A stretch of 64,000 nucleotides of DNA from Ornithinimicrobium faecis (GTDB lineage: Bacteria > Actinomycetota > Actinomycetes > Actinomycetales > Dermatophilaceae): contig NZ_CP099489.1 of assembly GCF_023923225.1 (NCBI RefSeq), positions 992,001 through 1,056,000 on the forward strand. Reading direction: 5' to 3'. The position numbers and the translations under genes were made by a program. The notes under the pieces were generated by a model. The model did not search any database and was not told where the DNA came from. It saw only the letters and a program-made list of their open reading frames with translations. Positions 1-8,594 of this stretch are shown piece by piece (position 1 is the stretch's first letter; every line of letters starts with the position of its first letter).

Positions 1-112
1 GTTCCGCACGGCCGAGGCCGCCGAGGCTGCTGGCTTCGAGCCGGCCGGTGGCGCTGCCAAGCAGTCCGCCGACGCCGGTGCCGAGATCGGCACCGACAAG
101 GACGACGCCTGA
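1..112 (+). CDS. rplQ: 50S ribosomal protein L17, C-terminal end (partial)
   Basis: This is the last 36 codons of an open frame entering from the left edge and ending in TGA at 110-112. The visible tail is rich in Ala, Glu and Gly and ends in an acidic Asp-Lys-Asp-Asp-Ala stretch, like the extended C-termini of actinobacterial L17 proteins. Identity rests mainly on position: truA follows, matching the widespread rpoA-rplQ-truA order. The ribosomal core lies outside the window and cannot be checked. Confidence 0.75.
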   Translation, partial: FRTAEAAEAAGFEPAGGAAKQSADAGAEIGTDKDDA

Positions 113-132
113 GTCTGCCTGTCACTGACACC

Positions 133-170
133 GCGAGCGCCCGTCTCCCCCAGGGGAGGCGGGCGCTCGC
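133..170 (+). terminator. Long GC-rich hairpin after rplQ
   Basis: Two 18-base arms (133-150 and 153-170) pair with a single T-G wobble around a 2-base nominal loop. No T-run follows, as is common in high-GC actinobacteria. It sits 20 nt after the rplQ stop and probably ends the ribosomal-protein/rpoA operon, leaving truA to its own promoter. Confidence 0.75.
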
Positions 171-182
171 CGTTGTGCCGGG

Positions 183-188
183 TAGATT
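183..188 (+). promoter_or_regulatory. -10-like hexamer of a probable leaderless truA promoter
   Basis: TAGATT ends 6 nt before the truA GTG at 195, and no Shine-Dalgarno sequence fits in between. The spacing predicts that transcription starts at or next to the start codon. Confidence 0.45.
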
Positions 189-194
189 TGCGGG

Positions 195-1025
195 GTGCGC
201 ATCCGGATCGACCTGGCCTATGACGGCACCGACTTCTTTGGATGGGCGGCCCAGCCCGGGCTGCGCACCGTCGAGGACGAGCTCTCCCGAGCGCTGGGGA
301 CGATCCTGCGCACCGACCCCGTCCGGCTGACCGTGGGCGGGCGCACGGACGCTGGTGTCCACGCCCGCGGCTCGGTCGCGCACGCCGACATCGACCCGGA
401 GGCCTGGCGGAGCCTGCCACCACGAGCCGGTCGCTCACCGCACGCGGCCGCGGTCGTCCGGTTGGCAGGGGTGCTGCCCGCAGACATCGTGGTGCGCAGT
501 GCCCGGGAGGTCCCGGACAGCTTCGACGCCCGCTTCTCCGCCCTGCAGCGCCGTTACACCTACCGGATCTGTGACGCCGCGGCGACGCTGGACCCGCTGC
601 GGCGCAGGGACACGGTGCTGCACAAGAGGCCCCTTGATGTTGAGGCGATGGATGAGGCAGCGCGCGGCCTCATCGGGCTCCACGACTTCGCCGCCTTCTG
701 CAAGCACCGGGAGGGAGCGACCACGGTGCGCACGCTCCTGGACTACTCCTGGGAGAGGGGACCAGACGGCATACTGACCGGGACGGTTGTGGCAGATGCC
801 TTCTGCCGCAGCATGGTCCGCTCCCTCGTCGGATCTGTGGTCCCCGTGGGAGAGCGGCGGTATGCCGAGAGCTGGCCCACCGAGCTCCGCGCCGGTGGGG
901 CGCGGGTCCCGTGGTTGAGGGTCATGCCGGCCCACGGTCTGTGCCTGGAAGAAATCGTCTATCCGCCCGACGAGGAGCTCGCCGCACAGGCGGAGCTGAC
1001 GAGAGCCGTCCGCACGCTGGACTAG
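195..1025 (+). CDS. truA: tRNA pseudouridine(38-40) synthase TruA
   Basis: TruA isomerises uridines 38-40 in the anticodon arm of tRNAs. The 276-residue protein starts MRIRIDLAYDGTDFFGW and carries the catalytic motif GGRTDAGVHARG, with Asp52 as the expected nucleophile; length is normal for the family. The GTG at 195 is chosen because it opens directly at the conserved N-terminal strand. It follows rplQ as in many bacteria, but a strong hairpin separates the two and a TAGATT hexamer lies 6 nt before the start, so independent leaderless transcription is likely. Confidence 0.95.
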   Translation: MRIRIDLAYDGTDFFGWAAQPGLRTVEDELSRALGTILRTDPVRLTVGGRTDAGVHARGSVAHADIDPEAWRSLPPRAGRSPHAAAVVRLAGVLPADIVVRSAREVPDSFDARFSALQRRYTYRICDAAATLDPLRRRDTVLHKRPLDVEAMDEAARGLIGLHDFAAFCKHREGATTVRTLLDYSWERGPDGILTGTVVADAFCRSMVRSLVGSVVPVGERRYAESWPTELRAGGARVPWLRVMPAHGLCLEEIVYPPDEELAAQAELTRAVRTLD

Positions 1026-1034
1026 CAGACTCGA

Positions 1035-1051
1035 CTCAGCACCGTGCTGAG
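1035..1051. terminator. Short perfect palindrome between convergent genes
   Basis: CTCAGCAC (1035-1042) and GTGCTGAG (1044-1051) pair perfectly around one base. The site lies in the 33-nt gap between the truA stop and the stop of the convergent zinc-finger gene, so a bidirectional terminator is plausible. The small loop and missing T-run keep confidence modest. Confidence 0.45.
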
Positions 1052-1058
1052 GGGGTGG

Positions 1059-1415
1059 TTACTTGTGCAGGAGTGACTCCCAGTTGTCCGGGACCCTGCC
1101 GGCCGGTCCCGGCTTGGGCTGGTCAGCAGGGTGGCTCGTGGGTGGCGCCAGATCCGGGCCGCTCGGGTCCTTCCGGTCATCAGGGTAGGAGTAGAACCAG
1201 TCGTCGCCGGGCTCGAAACTCTGCATCACCGGGTGGCCGGTCTCCGTGAAGTGTGCCGTTGCGTGCTGTGACGGGGAGCTGTTGCAACAGCCGACGTGCC
1301 CGCACTGGGCGCACCTGCGCAGATTGAACCACCAGCTGTCTTTAGTGGCCAGGCACTCAACGCAGCCGGTGCCGCTCGGCGGGACAGTGACATCGATGCC
1401 GTTAGCAGGTGTCAT
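1059..1415 (-). CDS. UBP-type zinc-finger domain protein
   Basis: This 118-residue protein has the Cys/His pattern of the zinc finger found in ubiquitin hydrolases: CxxC at 18-21, CxxC at 35-38, Cys43/44, then His51, His55 and His61, with GHVGCC in the middle. Bacterial stand-alone members are common in actinobacteria, but their ligand and role are not established. The rest is a Pro-rich C-terminal tail. An AGGAG-type ribosome-binding site precedes the ATG at 1415. It is convergent with truA and divergent from the membrane protein at 1515. Confidence 0.8.
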   Translation of the reverse strand: MTPANGIDVTVPPSGTGCVECLATKDSWWFNLRRCAQCGHVGCCNSSPSQHATAHFTETGHPVMQSFEPGDDWFYSYPDDRKDPSGPDLAPPTSHPADQPKPGPAGRVPDNWESLLHK

Positions 1416-1514
1416 CGGACGCTCCTTACACGGGGGTTTCCATCATGGCAGGGATCGGAGGTCCGTGGGGTGGGACGGGGCGGGCAGAATAGTGCACGAC
1501 GAACAGGGGACCTC

Positions 1515-2168
1515 GTGTGGAATCGATGGAAACGGCAGCGCCAGCTGGCGAAGGCCGAGCCCGGTGACGGGAGCACGCTGAAGGCCCACCGGCCGTGGCA
1601 GGTGCTGAGCCGGTCGGTCTTCCAGATTGACCTGCCCGACGACGACGGGGTGCAGCACGCCTATTGCGTGGACGTCGACTATTTCGACCTGGACGACAAG
1701 GTCCGCTTCTATCGGGACGGGCGTCAGCACCTGGTGGCCGAGCAGCCTGCGGCCTTCGCGGTGCCCGGGGGAGCCGTGGAGGTTGCGGTCGGCACGTTCG
1801 GTGTGAGCCGGATGCACCTGGTGTCCGACGCCGGTGAACCCGAGCGCGTGCTGCGGCCGATCCGGCACAGCGGCGAATACTGGCGGGCCGTGCTGGACCA
1901 CCGCCACCCGCGGCTCAGCCGGTGGATCGGACGCGTGGCGATCGTAATCCTGCTGGTCGGGCTGGTGCTCTTCGTCCCGCAACTGCTCGAGCTGATCACC
2001 GGGTTGGATGTGGTCGCCGAGCGGGTCGGCACGTTCACCTCACCGATCTCGCTCCCTGCCTGGCTCAACACCACCCTCCTGGTGGCGGGCATCGCGGCCT
2101 CGCTGGAGCGTGGCCTCACGCTGCGCAGTCACTGGCTGATCGACATGGACACCTGGTGGTTGGGCTGA
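1515..2168 (+). CDS. Hypothetical protein with two C-terminal membrane segments
   Basis: I do not recognise this protein. The frame is open from 1296, but the GTG at 1515 is preferred because an AGGGGA ribosome-binding site precedes it by 5 nt, giving 217 residues. The N-terminal two thirds are polar and acidic, with alternating charged and aromatic residues that suggest a beta-rich soluble domain. Hydrophobic stretches near residues 140-160 and 183-197 should anchor the protein. It is divergent from the zinc-finger gene, with about 100 nt between them, and stands alone. Confidence 0.6.
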   Translation: MWNRWKRQRQLAKAEPGDGSTLKAHRPWQVLSRSVFQIDLPDDDGVQHAYCVDVDYFDLDDKVRFYRDGRQHLVAEQPAAFAVPGGAVEVAVGTFGVSRMHLVSDAGEPERVLRPIRHSGEYWRAVLDHRHPRLSRWIGRVAIVILLVGLVLFVPQLLELITGLDVVAERVGTFTSPISLPAWLNTTLLVAGIAASLERGLTLRSHWLIDMDTWWLG

Positions 2169-2225
2169 GCAGGCGGGGTGGTCCCCGCAGCGCGCTGCCT
2201 GGGCCCCCGACTCAAGTGAGCCGGC

Positions 2226-3326
2226 TCAGGTCAGGCCGCTGACGGCGACCTCTTCCCCAGCGTCGACGAAGAGCAGCGCGAAGACGGGCTCCAGTCCGTC
2301 CAGCTTCTCAGCGACCGTGACCGTGCAGGGCGCGGCATCAGCGGGGCAGCTGAGGTAGGTGCGCTCCAGGGCGACGTTCTCGAGCAGTGCCACACCGGTG
2401 TCGGGAGAGTCCTCCTGACCCCACGACTCGGGCCGGGTGTCATAGAAGCCCGGGGCTGCGCCGGTGGGGCGGATCAGCACGGCATCTGCCGTGAGGTGCG
2501 CCTCGGCCCCTGTCACGGGCTCAATGGTCATGGGCGTGAGTGGCACGGGCTCCTCACCTGGTGCGTCTGACCCCGCAGCCTCACCCGGGGTGACCAGGCA
2601 GAGGTCGCCGCACGTGGTCGCGAAGTCCGTGAACGCCGCGTCGATCTGATCGGTGGAGACCGCCGGCAGGGAGCCCTGCTCCACGATGCGGAAGGCGTCG
2701 ACGGTGATCTCGCTCTGGACTGCGTCCCCCGTCAGAAAGTGCGGCGGGACCGTGACGTTGTGTCGACCTGGCAGCAGGAGCCACCGGTCGCTGCCCTGGC
2801 CGGAACCGCTGAAAGCGACTCCTCGCTCGAAGGTGAGCTGGGCAAAGGCGTTGTGACCGGGATAGTCGAACAGGGTGGGGGTCGACCACAGGGGCAGCTC
2901 GGTGGAGACCTGCCACCCGTCATCGCTCTCAGCGACCTCCACTGTGTGACTGAACGGTTCACCCCAGCAGGAGCCACTCAGGGCGACGGACGAGGGGTCG
3001 GACCCAGTGCCCGCCGTGACCTCCTCCACCTCGATCTCGGTGGACGTCTCGGTGCCGGCACTGTTGAGGCGATCCAGGTCGTCGGCCGCCAAGTGGTCCG
3101 CAGCCATCAGCCGTGGGTTGTCCGGACTCGTCCTGGGGTTGATTCGTGCCTGCTCGGCCATCAGGGCGTGAGCGTCGGTGTAGCGGCCGTGGCAGAGGTG
3201 CTCGGCCCACTCGACGGCGACGACTGCCTCGGGTTGGTCGGCGGCCGGATCGGCTGCCGAGCAACCGCCCAGGGCCAGGCCGGTGGCCACGGCGAAAACG
3301 GCGAGGCGAGGTGCGTGGATCGTCAT
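2226..3326 (-). CDS. Putative lipoprotein, unknown function
   Basis: The 366-residue product begins with a basic and hydrophobic signal ending in a lipobox (LALGGC, Cys22), followed by an Ala/Asp/Glu-rich linker, so it should be exported and lipidated. The early segment around residues 38-60 (WAEHLCHGRYTDAHALMAEQ) resembles the helical start of accessory domains in other actinobacterial lipoproteins. Several Cys pairs are present. No catalytic motif is recognised. An AGGGG-like ribosome-binding site lies just before the ATG. The next gene on the same strand, the EamA transporter, lies 9 nt upstream. Confidence 0.7.
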   Translation of the reverse strand: MTIHAPRLAVFAVATGLALGGCSAADPAADQPEAVVAVEWAEHLCHGRYTDAHALMAEQARINPRTSPDNPRLMAADHLAADDLDRLNSAGTETSTEIEVEEVTAGTGSDPSSVALSGSCWGEPFSHTVEVAESDDGWQVSTELPLWSTPTLFDYPGHNAFAQLTFERGVAFSGSGQGSDRWLLLPGRHNVTVPPHFLTGDAVQSEITVDAFRIVEQGSLPAVSTDQIDAAFTDFATTCGDLCLVTPGEAAGSDAPGEEPVPLTPMTIEPVTGAEAHLTADAVLIRPTGAAPGFYDTRPESWGQEDSPDTGVALLENVALERTYLSCPADAAPCTVTVAEKLDGLEPVFALLFVDAGEEVAVSGLT

Positions 3327-3335
3327 GCCCCTATC

Positions 3336-4310
3336 TCACCAGGTGGGACCGGCTCCTGACGGTTGGTGTGGCCCAGACGTCACCGGAACGGGTTCGGGCA
3401 GCGGCTCCGGCGAGACTGCCGCAGGGGTGCTGGTGTTGGCGCGGGGGCGTCGGCGCAGGGATCCGAGCAGGACCCCCGCGACCACGATCACGCCGCCGAG
3501 GATCTCCGGGCCCCGGACCGTCTCGCCCAGGACGAGCCAGGCGGACAACATCCCGGCGACCGGCACCAGCAGCGAGTAGGGCGCCACGACGCCCGCCGGG
3601 TGGTGAGCCATCAACCAGGTCCAGATGCCCGTGCCGACCACCGTGCCAATGACCACCGTGTAGGCCAGCCCCACCATGGCCGGCAGGGCCTGCGGGGTGA
3701 AGGCTGTGCTCAGGGAGGTGCCGATCCGGGAGGGCCCCTCGACCACCAGGGACACGGCGAGCATCGGCAGGGGCGGGACGACCGACACCCAGAGCGCCAG
3801 GTGCAGCGGGTTGCGCGGGCGGGCCTGCCGGTTGCAGATGTTGCCGATGGCCCATCCCAGGGCCCCGGCGAGGGTGAGCAGGAAGGGCAGGACCGCGGCC
3901 AGCTGGGCCCGGTGCGCCCCCACCAGGGCGAGCCCGCCAACGGCGATCAGGATCCCGACCACCTGCAGGCCGGTCAGCCGCTCTCGCAGGAACAGCGCGC
4001 CGAGGACGACGGTGAAGGGTGCCGAGGCCTGCAGCACCAGGGACGCCAGGCCCGCCGGCATCCCCGCGGACATGCCCCAATAGAGGAACAGGAACTGCAG
4101 TGTGCCGAACCCGAGGCCATAGCCGACCAGCCACCGCACGGGCACCCGCGGCCAGGGGACGAGGAAGATCGTGGGCACCGCCAGGACCAGGAACCGCAGG
4201 GCCACCAGGAAGAACGGCGGGAAGTGCTCCAGGGAGGCGTGGATCGCGGTGAAGTTGAGCCCCCACATGATCGCGACCGAGACGGCCAGGAGACGGTGAC
4301 GGATCGGCAT
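3336..4310 (-). CDS. EamA-family (DMT superfamily) membrane transporter
   Basis: A 324-residue polytopic protein with about ten hydrophobic segments and two EamA-like halves: the first begins IMWGLNFTAIHASLEHF and the second carries GLAYTVVIGTVVGTGIW. The C-terminus is a Pro/Ser/Arg-rich cytoplasmic tail. EamA proteins are usually exporters of amino acids or small metabolites; the substrate cannot be read here. It is divergently transcribed from a LysR regulator only 72 nt away, the classic layout in which the regulator controls the exporter. Confidence 0.85.
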   Translation of the reverse strand: MPIRHRLLAVSVAIMWGLNFTAIHASLEHFPPFFLVALRFLVLAVPTIFLVPWPRVPVRWLVGYGLGFGTLQFLFLYWGMSAGMPAGLASLVLQASAPFTVVLGALFLRERLTGLQVVGILIAVGGLALVGAHRAQLAAVLPFLLTLAGALGWAIGNICNRQARPRNPLHLALWVSVVPPLPMLAVSLVVEGPSRIGTSLSTAFTPQALPAMVGLAYTVVIGTVVGTGIWTWLMAHHPAGVVAPYSLLVPVAGMLSAWLVLGETVRGPEILGGVIVVAGVLLGSLRRRPRANTSTPAAVSPEPLPEPVPVTSGPHQPSGAGPTW

Positions 4311-4370
4311 ACGGAAAAGAATGCGTCTTTTGACTGTTCAGGACAAGCGAAATGTCGTGATGAATATCTG

Positions 4371-4376
4371 TAGGCT
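4371..4376 (+). promoter_or_regulatory. -10-like hexamer before the LysR gene
   Basis: TAGGCT ends exactly 6 nt before the ATG at 4383, fitting a leaderless start. It lies in the 72-nt intergenic space shared with the divergent EamA gene, where the LysR protein itself would be expected to bind. Confidence 0.4.
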
Positions 4377-4382
4377 TCCTTC

Positions 4383-5303
4383 ATGGATGTCCGCCACCTG
4401 GAGTTGCTGCGTGAGTTGGCCGAGCGGGGGAGTGTGACCGCCGTGGCGCGTGCCACCCACCGCACGCCGTCCGCGGTGTCCCAGCAACTGCAGACCGCCC
4501 AGCGTGAGTTGGGTGCCCAACTGGTGGAGCCCCTCGGGCGCGGTCTGCGGTTGACGGAGGCAGGTGAGCTGCTGGCCCGCCGCGCCGTGGACGTGGCGAC
4601 AGTGTTGGCGCAGGTCACCGCGGACTGGGACGCCTTCCGGCACCACCCCACGGGCACCGTGTCGATCATGGTGCTCCCCAGTGCGGGGGAGTATCTGCTG
4701 CCGGCGGCGCTCCTCGAACTCGCCGGCTCCGGGATCGAGATCACCTGCCACGACGCAGACGTCGCCGAGGCCGACTGGGCCGACCTGACCAAGGACCACG
4801 ACATCGTCATCGGCCACTCGCTGAGTGATCGTCGACCGCCCGGCACCGAGGCGTTGCGCGTCACCCGTCTGGTCCGCGAGCCGCTCGATGTCGCCCTGCC
4901 GGTCGAGCACCGCCTGGCCGGTGCCGAGTCGGTGCGGCCCGAGGACCTGGTGGAGGATCCGTGGATCGGGGTGCCACTGGGGTTCCCGTTTGACACGGTG
5001 CTGCAGGCCATCGAGGCAACGACTGGCGCCCAGCTGCAGGTGGTGCAGCGCGTGCGGGACAACAGACTGGTGGAGTCCCTGGTGGCCGCCGGGTGCGGGG
5101 TGGCCATGCTGCCGCGGTTCACCACCCGCCTGCGCGAGGGGGTCGTGCTGCGCCCGCTCGTCGGTGTCGACACCGGGCGCGTGGTCCTGGCGATCCAGCG
5201 CCCGGACCGGGCCGCGCGGCTCGCAGTCCAGCGCACCCTCGCCGCGATCGAGCGGGCGGGTGCTGACCTCGGGGGAGATTCGGCGCCCGGGGTGGCAGGG
5301 TAG
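4383..5303 (+). CDS. LysR-family transcriptional regulator
   Basis: The 306-residue protein opens with a LysR winged helix-turn-helix: MDVRHLELLRELAERGSVT, then AVSQQLQTAQRELGAQLVEP and the GLRLTEAG wing. From residue 90 onward it has the substrate-binding-like effector domain. By family behaviour it should regulate the divergent EamA exporter in response to a small ligand. Many LysR-EamA pairs handle amino acids or toxic metabolites, but nothing here fixes the ligand. The DksA/TraR-like gene starts 4 nt after its stop, so the two may be co-transcribed. Confidence 0.9.
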   Translation: MDVRHLELLRELAERGSVTAVARATHRTPSAVSQQLQTAQRELGAQLVEPLGRGLRLTEAGELLARRAVDVATVLAQVTADWDAFRHHPTGTVSIMVLPSAGEYLLPAALLELAGSGIEITCHDADVAEADWADLTKDHDIVIGHSLSDRRPPGTEALRVTRLVREPLDVALPVEHRLAGAESVRPEDLVEDPWIGVPLGFPFDTVLQAIEATTGAQLQVVQRVRDNRLVESLVAAGCGVAMLPRFTTRLREGVVLRPLVGVDTGRVVLAIQRPDRAARLAVQRTLAAIERAGADLGGDSAPGVAG

Positions 5304-5307
5304 GGCG

Positions 5308-5631
5308 ATGGACGAGCAGGAGATGCGTGCCGAGCTGGAGGCCAAGGAGGCCGACCTGCACGAGCAGATGGCGCGGTTGACCCGCCCTGAGCAGGACCAG
5401 GGCGCGATCAGCTTTGGCAAGCGGGTCGGTGACGGCACCGCCATGGCCGTCGACCGGCTCACCGCCGTCGGGGCCCACGACAACCTCAAGGACATCCTCG
5501 ACCAGGTGCAGCGCGCGGTGGCCAAGCTCGACGAGGGCAGCTACGGACGCTGCGACGAGTGTGGCACGCAGATCCCCGCTGGCCGCCTCGAGGTGCGCCC
5601 CTGGTCGACCCACTGCCTCGAGCACAGCTGA
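5308..5631 (+). CDS. DksA/TraR-like zinc-finger protein
   Basis: The 107-residue protein has an N-terminal charged coiled-coil region (residues 1-40) and a C-terminal DksA/TraR-type finger preceded by LDEGSYGRCDECG. Family members bind the RNA polymerase secondary channel and alter promoter output, often with ppGpp. The finger reads CxxC, 17 residues, then CxxH, so the usual fourth Cys is replaced by His. The ATG at 5308 follows the LysR stop by 4 nt. A Lys-Asp-Ile-Leu-Asp-Gln-Val-Gln helix precedes the finger, as in DksA. Confidence 0.85.
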   Translation: MDEQEMRAELEAKEADLHEQMARLTRPEQDQGAISFGKRVGDGTAMAVDRLTAVGAHDNLKDILDQVQRAVAKLDEGSYGRCDECGTQIPAGRLEVRPWSTHCLEHS

Positions 5632-5682
5632 CCGTCCATTCCGCCGCTGCCCGGTGGAGTGGCGCCACGGGGGCTGCGCTCC

Positions 5683-6693
5683 TCACCGCTCGATGGTGGG
5701 CACCCGGTAACGCCTGCGGTAGGCCCCCGGAGGCACCCCGGTGGTCCGTTTGAACAACCTCCGGAAGAAGGCGGCGTCCTCATAGCCGACGTGCCTGCTG
5801 ATCGCCTCGACCGACTGTTCGGTGCCTTCGAGTCGACGCTTGGCCTCCTCGATGCGCAGGCGCTGGACGTAGGCGAGCGGACTCATCTGAGTCGCTGTCG
5901 TGAACCGCCGCTTGAAGGTGCGCTCGGCCAGTCCCGAGCGCGCCACCATGAGCTCGACCGGTGCTGCGGCGGAAGAATGCGTGCGGAGCCACGCCTGCGC
6001 GTCCGAGACGACGGCGTCATGGTGATCCGAGCGCCCGTCGAACACCATGTAGGGCGCAAGCCCGTCCTGGTGCCACTGCAGCGCAAACGTGCGGGCCACC
6101 TCCTGCGCGACGGCGGCCCCCGCGAACCGCCCGATCAGGTAGAGCACCAGGTCGTGCCACGACGTCGAGGCGCCCGAGGTGATGAGTTGGTCGTGTGCAC
6201 CAGCGACCAGCAGCGCCCGATCCGGGTGGACGCGGATGCTCGGATAGGCATCGCGCAGGTGTCGTGCGTAGTCGTAGTGCACCGTGACGTCGTGGCCGTC
6301 GAAGGCCCCTGTCTCGGCGAGCAGGAAGATGCCGGAGCATGCCGAGCACAGCAGCACACCCCGCTCGTGCATCCGAGCCGTCCACTCGACCAGTTCCGGA
6401 TGCCGGCCGGTGCGCCAACCGTCGCGGCCGAGCACCACCGACGGCACGATGATGATGTCGGTCTCGGCGATGTCGGCGACGGCCCGCGCGACGGGCACGG
6501 GGACACCGCTGACTCCCGCGAGCGCACCCTCGCTGAGGCCAACGATCTCGGCGCGGAACGGCGGTGCTTCAGCCTCGTCGATGAGGCCGAGAATGCCCAT
6601 CGAGTTCAGCACGTCGTAGACACCGAACATGGTCGCGACCCCACTCTCGGGCAGTGCGACGATGCTCACACGCAGGGTGCGAGGTGGACTCAT
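5683..6693 (-). CDS. GlxA-type transcriptional regulator (DJ-1/PfpI plus AraC HTH)
   Basis: The protein has two parts. Residues 1-190 form a DJ-1/PfpI-like domain with the elbow LLCSACSGIFLLAE. The last 100 residues form an AraC-type double helix-turn-helix ending SRHVGYEDAAFFRRLFKRTTG. GlxA-type proteins are usually sensors that activate neighbouring genes for methylated or amino-acid-derived compounds. The ATG at 6693 starts at the conserved strand; an upstream in-frame ATG at 6750 is possible. It is divergent from the methyltransferase at 6881, its most likely target. Confidence 0.85.
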   Translation of the reverse strand: MSPPRTLRVSIVALPESGVATMFGVYDVLNSMGILGLIDEAEAPPFRAEIVGLSEGALAGVSGVPVPVARAVADIAETDIIIVPSVVLGRDGWRTGRHPELVEWTARMHERGVLLCSACSGIFLLAETGAFDGHDVTVHYDYARHLRDAYPSIRVHPDRALLVAGAHDQLITSGASTSWHDLVLYLIGRFAGAAVAQEVARTFALQWHQDGLAPYMVFDGRSDHHDAVVSDAQAWLRTHSSAAAPVELMVARSGLAERTFKRRFTTATQMSPLAYVQRLRIEEAKRRLEGTEQSVEAISRHVGYEDAAFFRRLFKRTTGVPPGAYRRRYRVPTIER

Positions 6694-6880
6694 GCCGACC
6701 TCATCGCCCAAGCATGGCACGTATGAACCGAACCAGGGTCGATCTGCCACTGCCGCTCAACCCCGTGCCGCACAACCATTGACTCATGGCGACAAACGCT
6801 CGCCACCAGGCTCAGCGGCGGCACTCAGAGCACGCTGCGATCACCGGATCCACCGGTGGCCGACCCACGAAAGAAGCACC

Positions 6881-7966
6881 ATGTCAACAGACACCTCCGT
6901 CTCGACGGCAGCCATCGACGAGGCTGCCCTGATCGAGTTTGCTGGTCGCGCCGTCGACCACCTGGCCGCGGGCTACCTCGGCGTCATGATCAGTCTGGGC
7001 GCCCGGCTCGGGCTGTATGCGGCGATCGCCGATGCCGGGCCCGTCACCTCAGTCGAGCTCGCCGAGCGCACCAACTGTGCCGAACGGTATGTGCGCGACT
7101 GGCTCGCCTCACAGGCTGCCGCGGGATACCTCCAGTACGACGCCGAGGCGAGGACGTTCTCGATGACCTCGGAGCAGGCGATGGTGCTGGCGGTCGACAG
7201 CAGCCCGTTCTATCTGCCGACGGCGTGGAGCACACCGGCAGCCATGTGGGCGGATGAAACGAAGGCGCTCCAGGCCTTCCGCACCGGCGAAGGCATCGCG
7301 TGGGGCGACCACGCCCCGCGGCTCGCACACGGCACTGCCGCCTTCTACCGCAACGGGTACCGCGCGAACCTCACGTCGCAGTGGTTGCCGGCCCTCGACG
7401 GTGTCCACGAGGCGCTCGCGCGGGGCATCGACGTTGCCGACGTCGGATCCGGTCACGGGCACTCGACGATCATCATGGCGGAGGCGTATCCGACATCGCG
7501 CTTCCACGGCTTCGACACCCACGCGGCGTCCGTGATCGAGGCACGGCACAACGCCTCAGAGGCAGGCGTCCAGGACAACGTGACATTCACGGTCGCGCGC
7601 GCAGACGAGTATCCACAGAACGGTTTCGGGCTCATCTGCTTCTTCGACGCACTGCACGACATGGGCGACCCGATCGGTGTCGTCAGGCACGCCGAGGCAG
7701 CGCTGAGTCCCGACGGCGCGCTGTTGCTCGTCGAGCCGAATGCCGGTGACCGGCTCGAAGACAATCTGAATGTTGTCGGCCAGAGCTACTACGCGGCGTC
7801 AAGCATGATCTGCACCGCGCACGCCATCGCCGATGGTGGCCAGCTCGTGCTCGGCGCCCAGGCCGGGCTCAAGCGTCTGACCGCTGTGCTCAACGCGGGT
7901 GGTTTCCACCGCGTGCGGGTGGTCGCGGAGACGCCGTTCAACCTCGTCATCGAGGCCAGACGCTGA
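6881..7966 (+). CDS. Class I SAM-dependent methyltransferase with N-terminal winged helix
   Basis: A 361-residue protein of the two-domain type seen in mycobacterial Rv2258c-like proteins. The N-terminal dimerisation/winged-helix domain (residues 20-100) includes ERTNCAERYVRDWLASQAAAG. A Rossmann domain follows, with the SAM motif VADVGSGHGHSTIIMAEAYP near residue 187 and FFDALHDMGDP further on. The substrate is unknown. The ATG at 6881 follows a GAAAG ribosome-binding site. It faces a GlxA-type regulator across 187 nt, and a strong hairpin ends the unit. Confidence 0.85.
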   Translation: MSTDTSVSTAAIDEAALIEFAGRAVDHLAAGYLGVMISLGARLGLYAAIADAGPVTSVELAERTNCAERYVRDWLASQAAAGYLQYDAEARTFSMTSEQAMVLAVDSSPFYLPTAWSTPAAMWADETKALQAFRTGEGIAWGDHAPRLAHGTAAFYRNGYRANLTSQWLPALDGVHEALARGIDVADVGSGHGHSTIIMAEAYPTSRFHGFDTHAASVIEARHNASEAGVQDNVTFTVARADEYPQNGFGLICFFDALHDMGDPIGVVRHAEAALSPDGALLLVEPNAGDRLEDNLNVVGQSYYAASSMICTAHAIADGGQLVLGAQAGLKRLTAVLNAGGFHRVRVVAETPFNLVIEARR

Positions 7967-7979
7967 TCCTTGGCACACA

Positions 7980-8009
7980 GGCGGCACGCCCCTGGCGGGG
8001 CGTGCCGCC
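7980..8009. terminator. Bidirectional terminator hairpin
   Basis: A perfect 13-bp stem (7980-7992 with 7997-8009) closes a TGGC loop. It fills the gap between the convergent methyltransferase and cupin genes, so it can serve both strands. Confidence 0.8.
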
Positions 8010-8011
8010 CC

Positions 8012-8449
8012 TCACTCCTCGTTCGGGTCCTGCTCGGCGTCCTCGTGGGTCGGGTGCTCAGTGCCCGGCTCGTGGTCCGGCGGGCCATAGAGGGCGTAGA
8101 GCTTCAACGGCTCGTCACCGGTGTTGATGACGTTGTGCCAGGTGCCGGCCGGCACCAGGATGACGTCATCATCCTTGACGTCGCGGGTGAAGGGCAGGTC
8201 GTCCTCGGCCGGGCCCATCTCGGTGCGGCCGACGCCTTTCTCCACCCGCAGGAACTGGTCGTTCTCCGGGTGGACCTCCAGCCCGACGTCGTCACCCACC
8301 TCGATGCTCATCACCGTCAACTGCAGGTGCTTGCCGGTCCAGAGGGTGCGCCGATACTCCGTGTTGTCGATCGTCTCCTGCTCGATGTCGACGACATAGG
8401 GTCCATCGCCGTGGTCGGTCGCGGTCGTGTAGTCCTTCGCCTCAGCCAT
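8012..8449 (-). CDS. Cupin-domain protein
   Basis: This 145-residue protein has the cupin double motif: GLEVHPENDQFLRVEKGVG supplies a metal-site His and Glu, and VPAGTWHNVINTGDEPLKLY the second His. The C-terminal 25 residues are acidic and His-rich (PDHEPGTEHPTHEDAEQ). Such small mannose-6-phosphate-isomerase-like cupins are common; the reaction is unknown. An AGGAG site precedes the ATG at 8449. DUF305 lies upstream on the same strand with 145 nt between them, so co-transcription is uncertain. Confidence 0.85.
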   Translation of the reverse strand: MAEAKDYTTATDHGDGPYVVDIEQETIDNTEYRRTLWTGKHLQLTVMSIEVGDDVGLEVHPENDQFLRVEKGVGRTEMGPAEDDLPFTRDVKDDDVILVPAGTWHNVINTGDEPLKLYALYGPPDHEPGTEHPTHEDAEQDPNEE

Positions 8450-8594
8450 GAACCTGCTCCTATCGGATGGGACGTGCGGGGACGGCTCAGGGTGGGTCGA
8501 GCCGTTTGCCTCCGACAGTAGTGAGCCCGCGCCGGAGCTGCGAGCCGGGACAGAGGCCGCCCACACCAGACCCGACGCAGGCCCGCTGCGGAGT

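Noticed and set aside
1296..1514. N-terminal extension of the membrane protein at 1515
   Set aside because: It overlaps the divergent zinc-finger gene and its promoter; GTG 1515 has a good ribosome-binding site.
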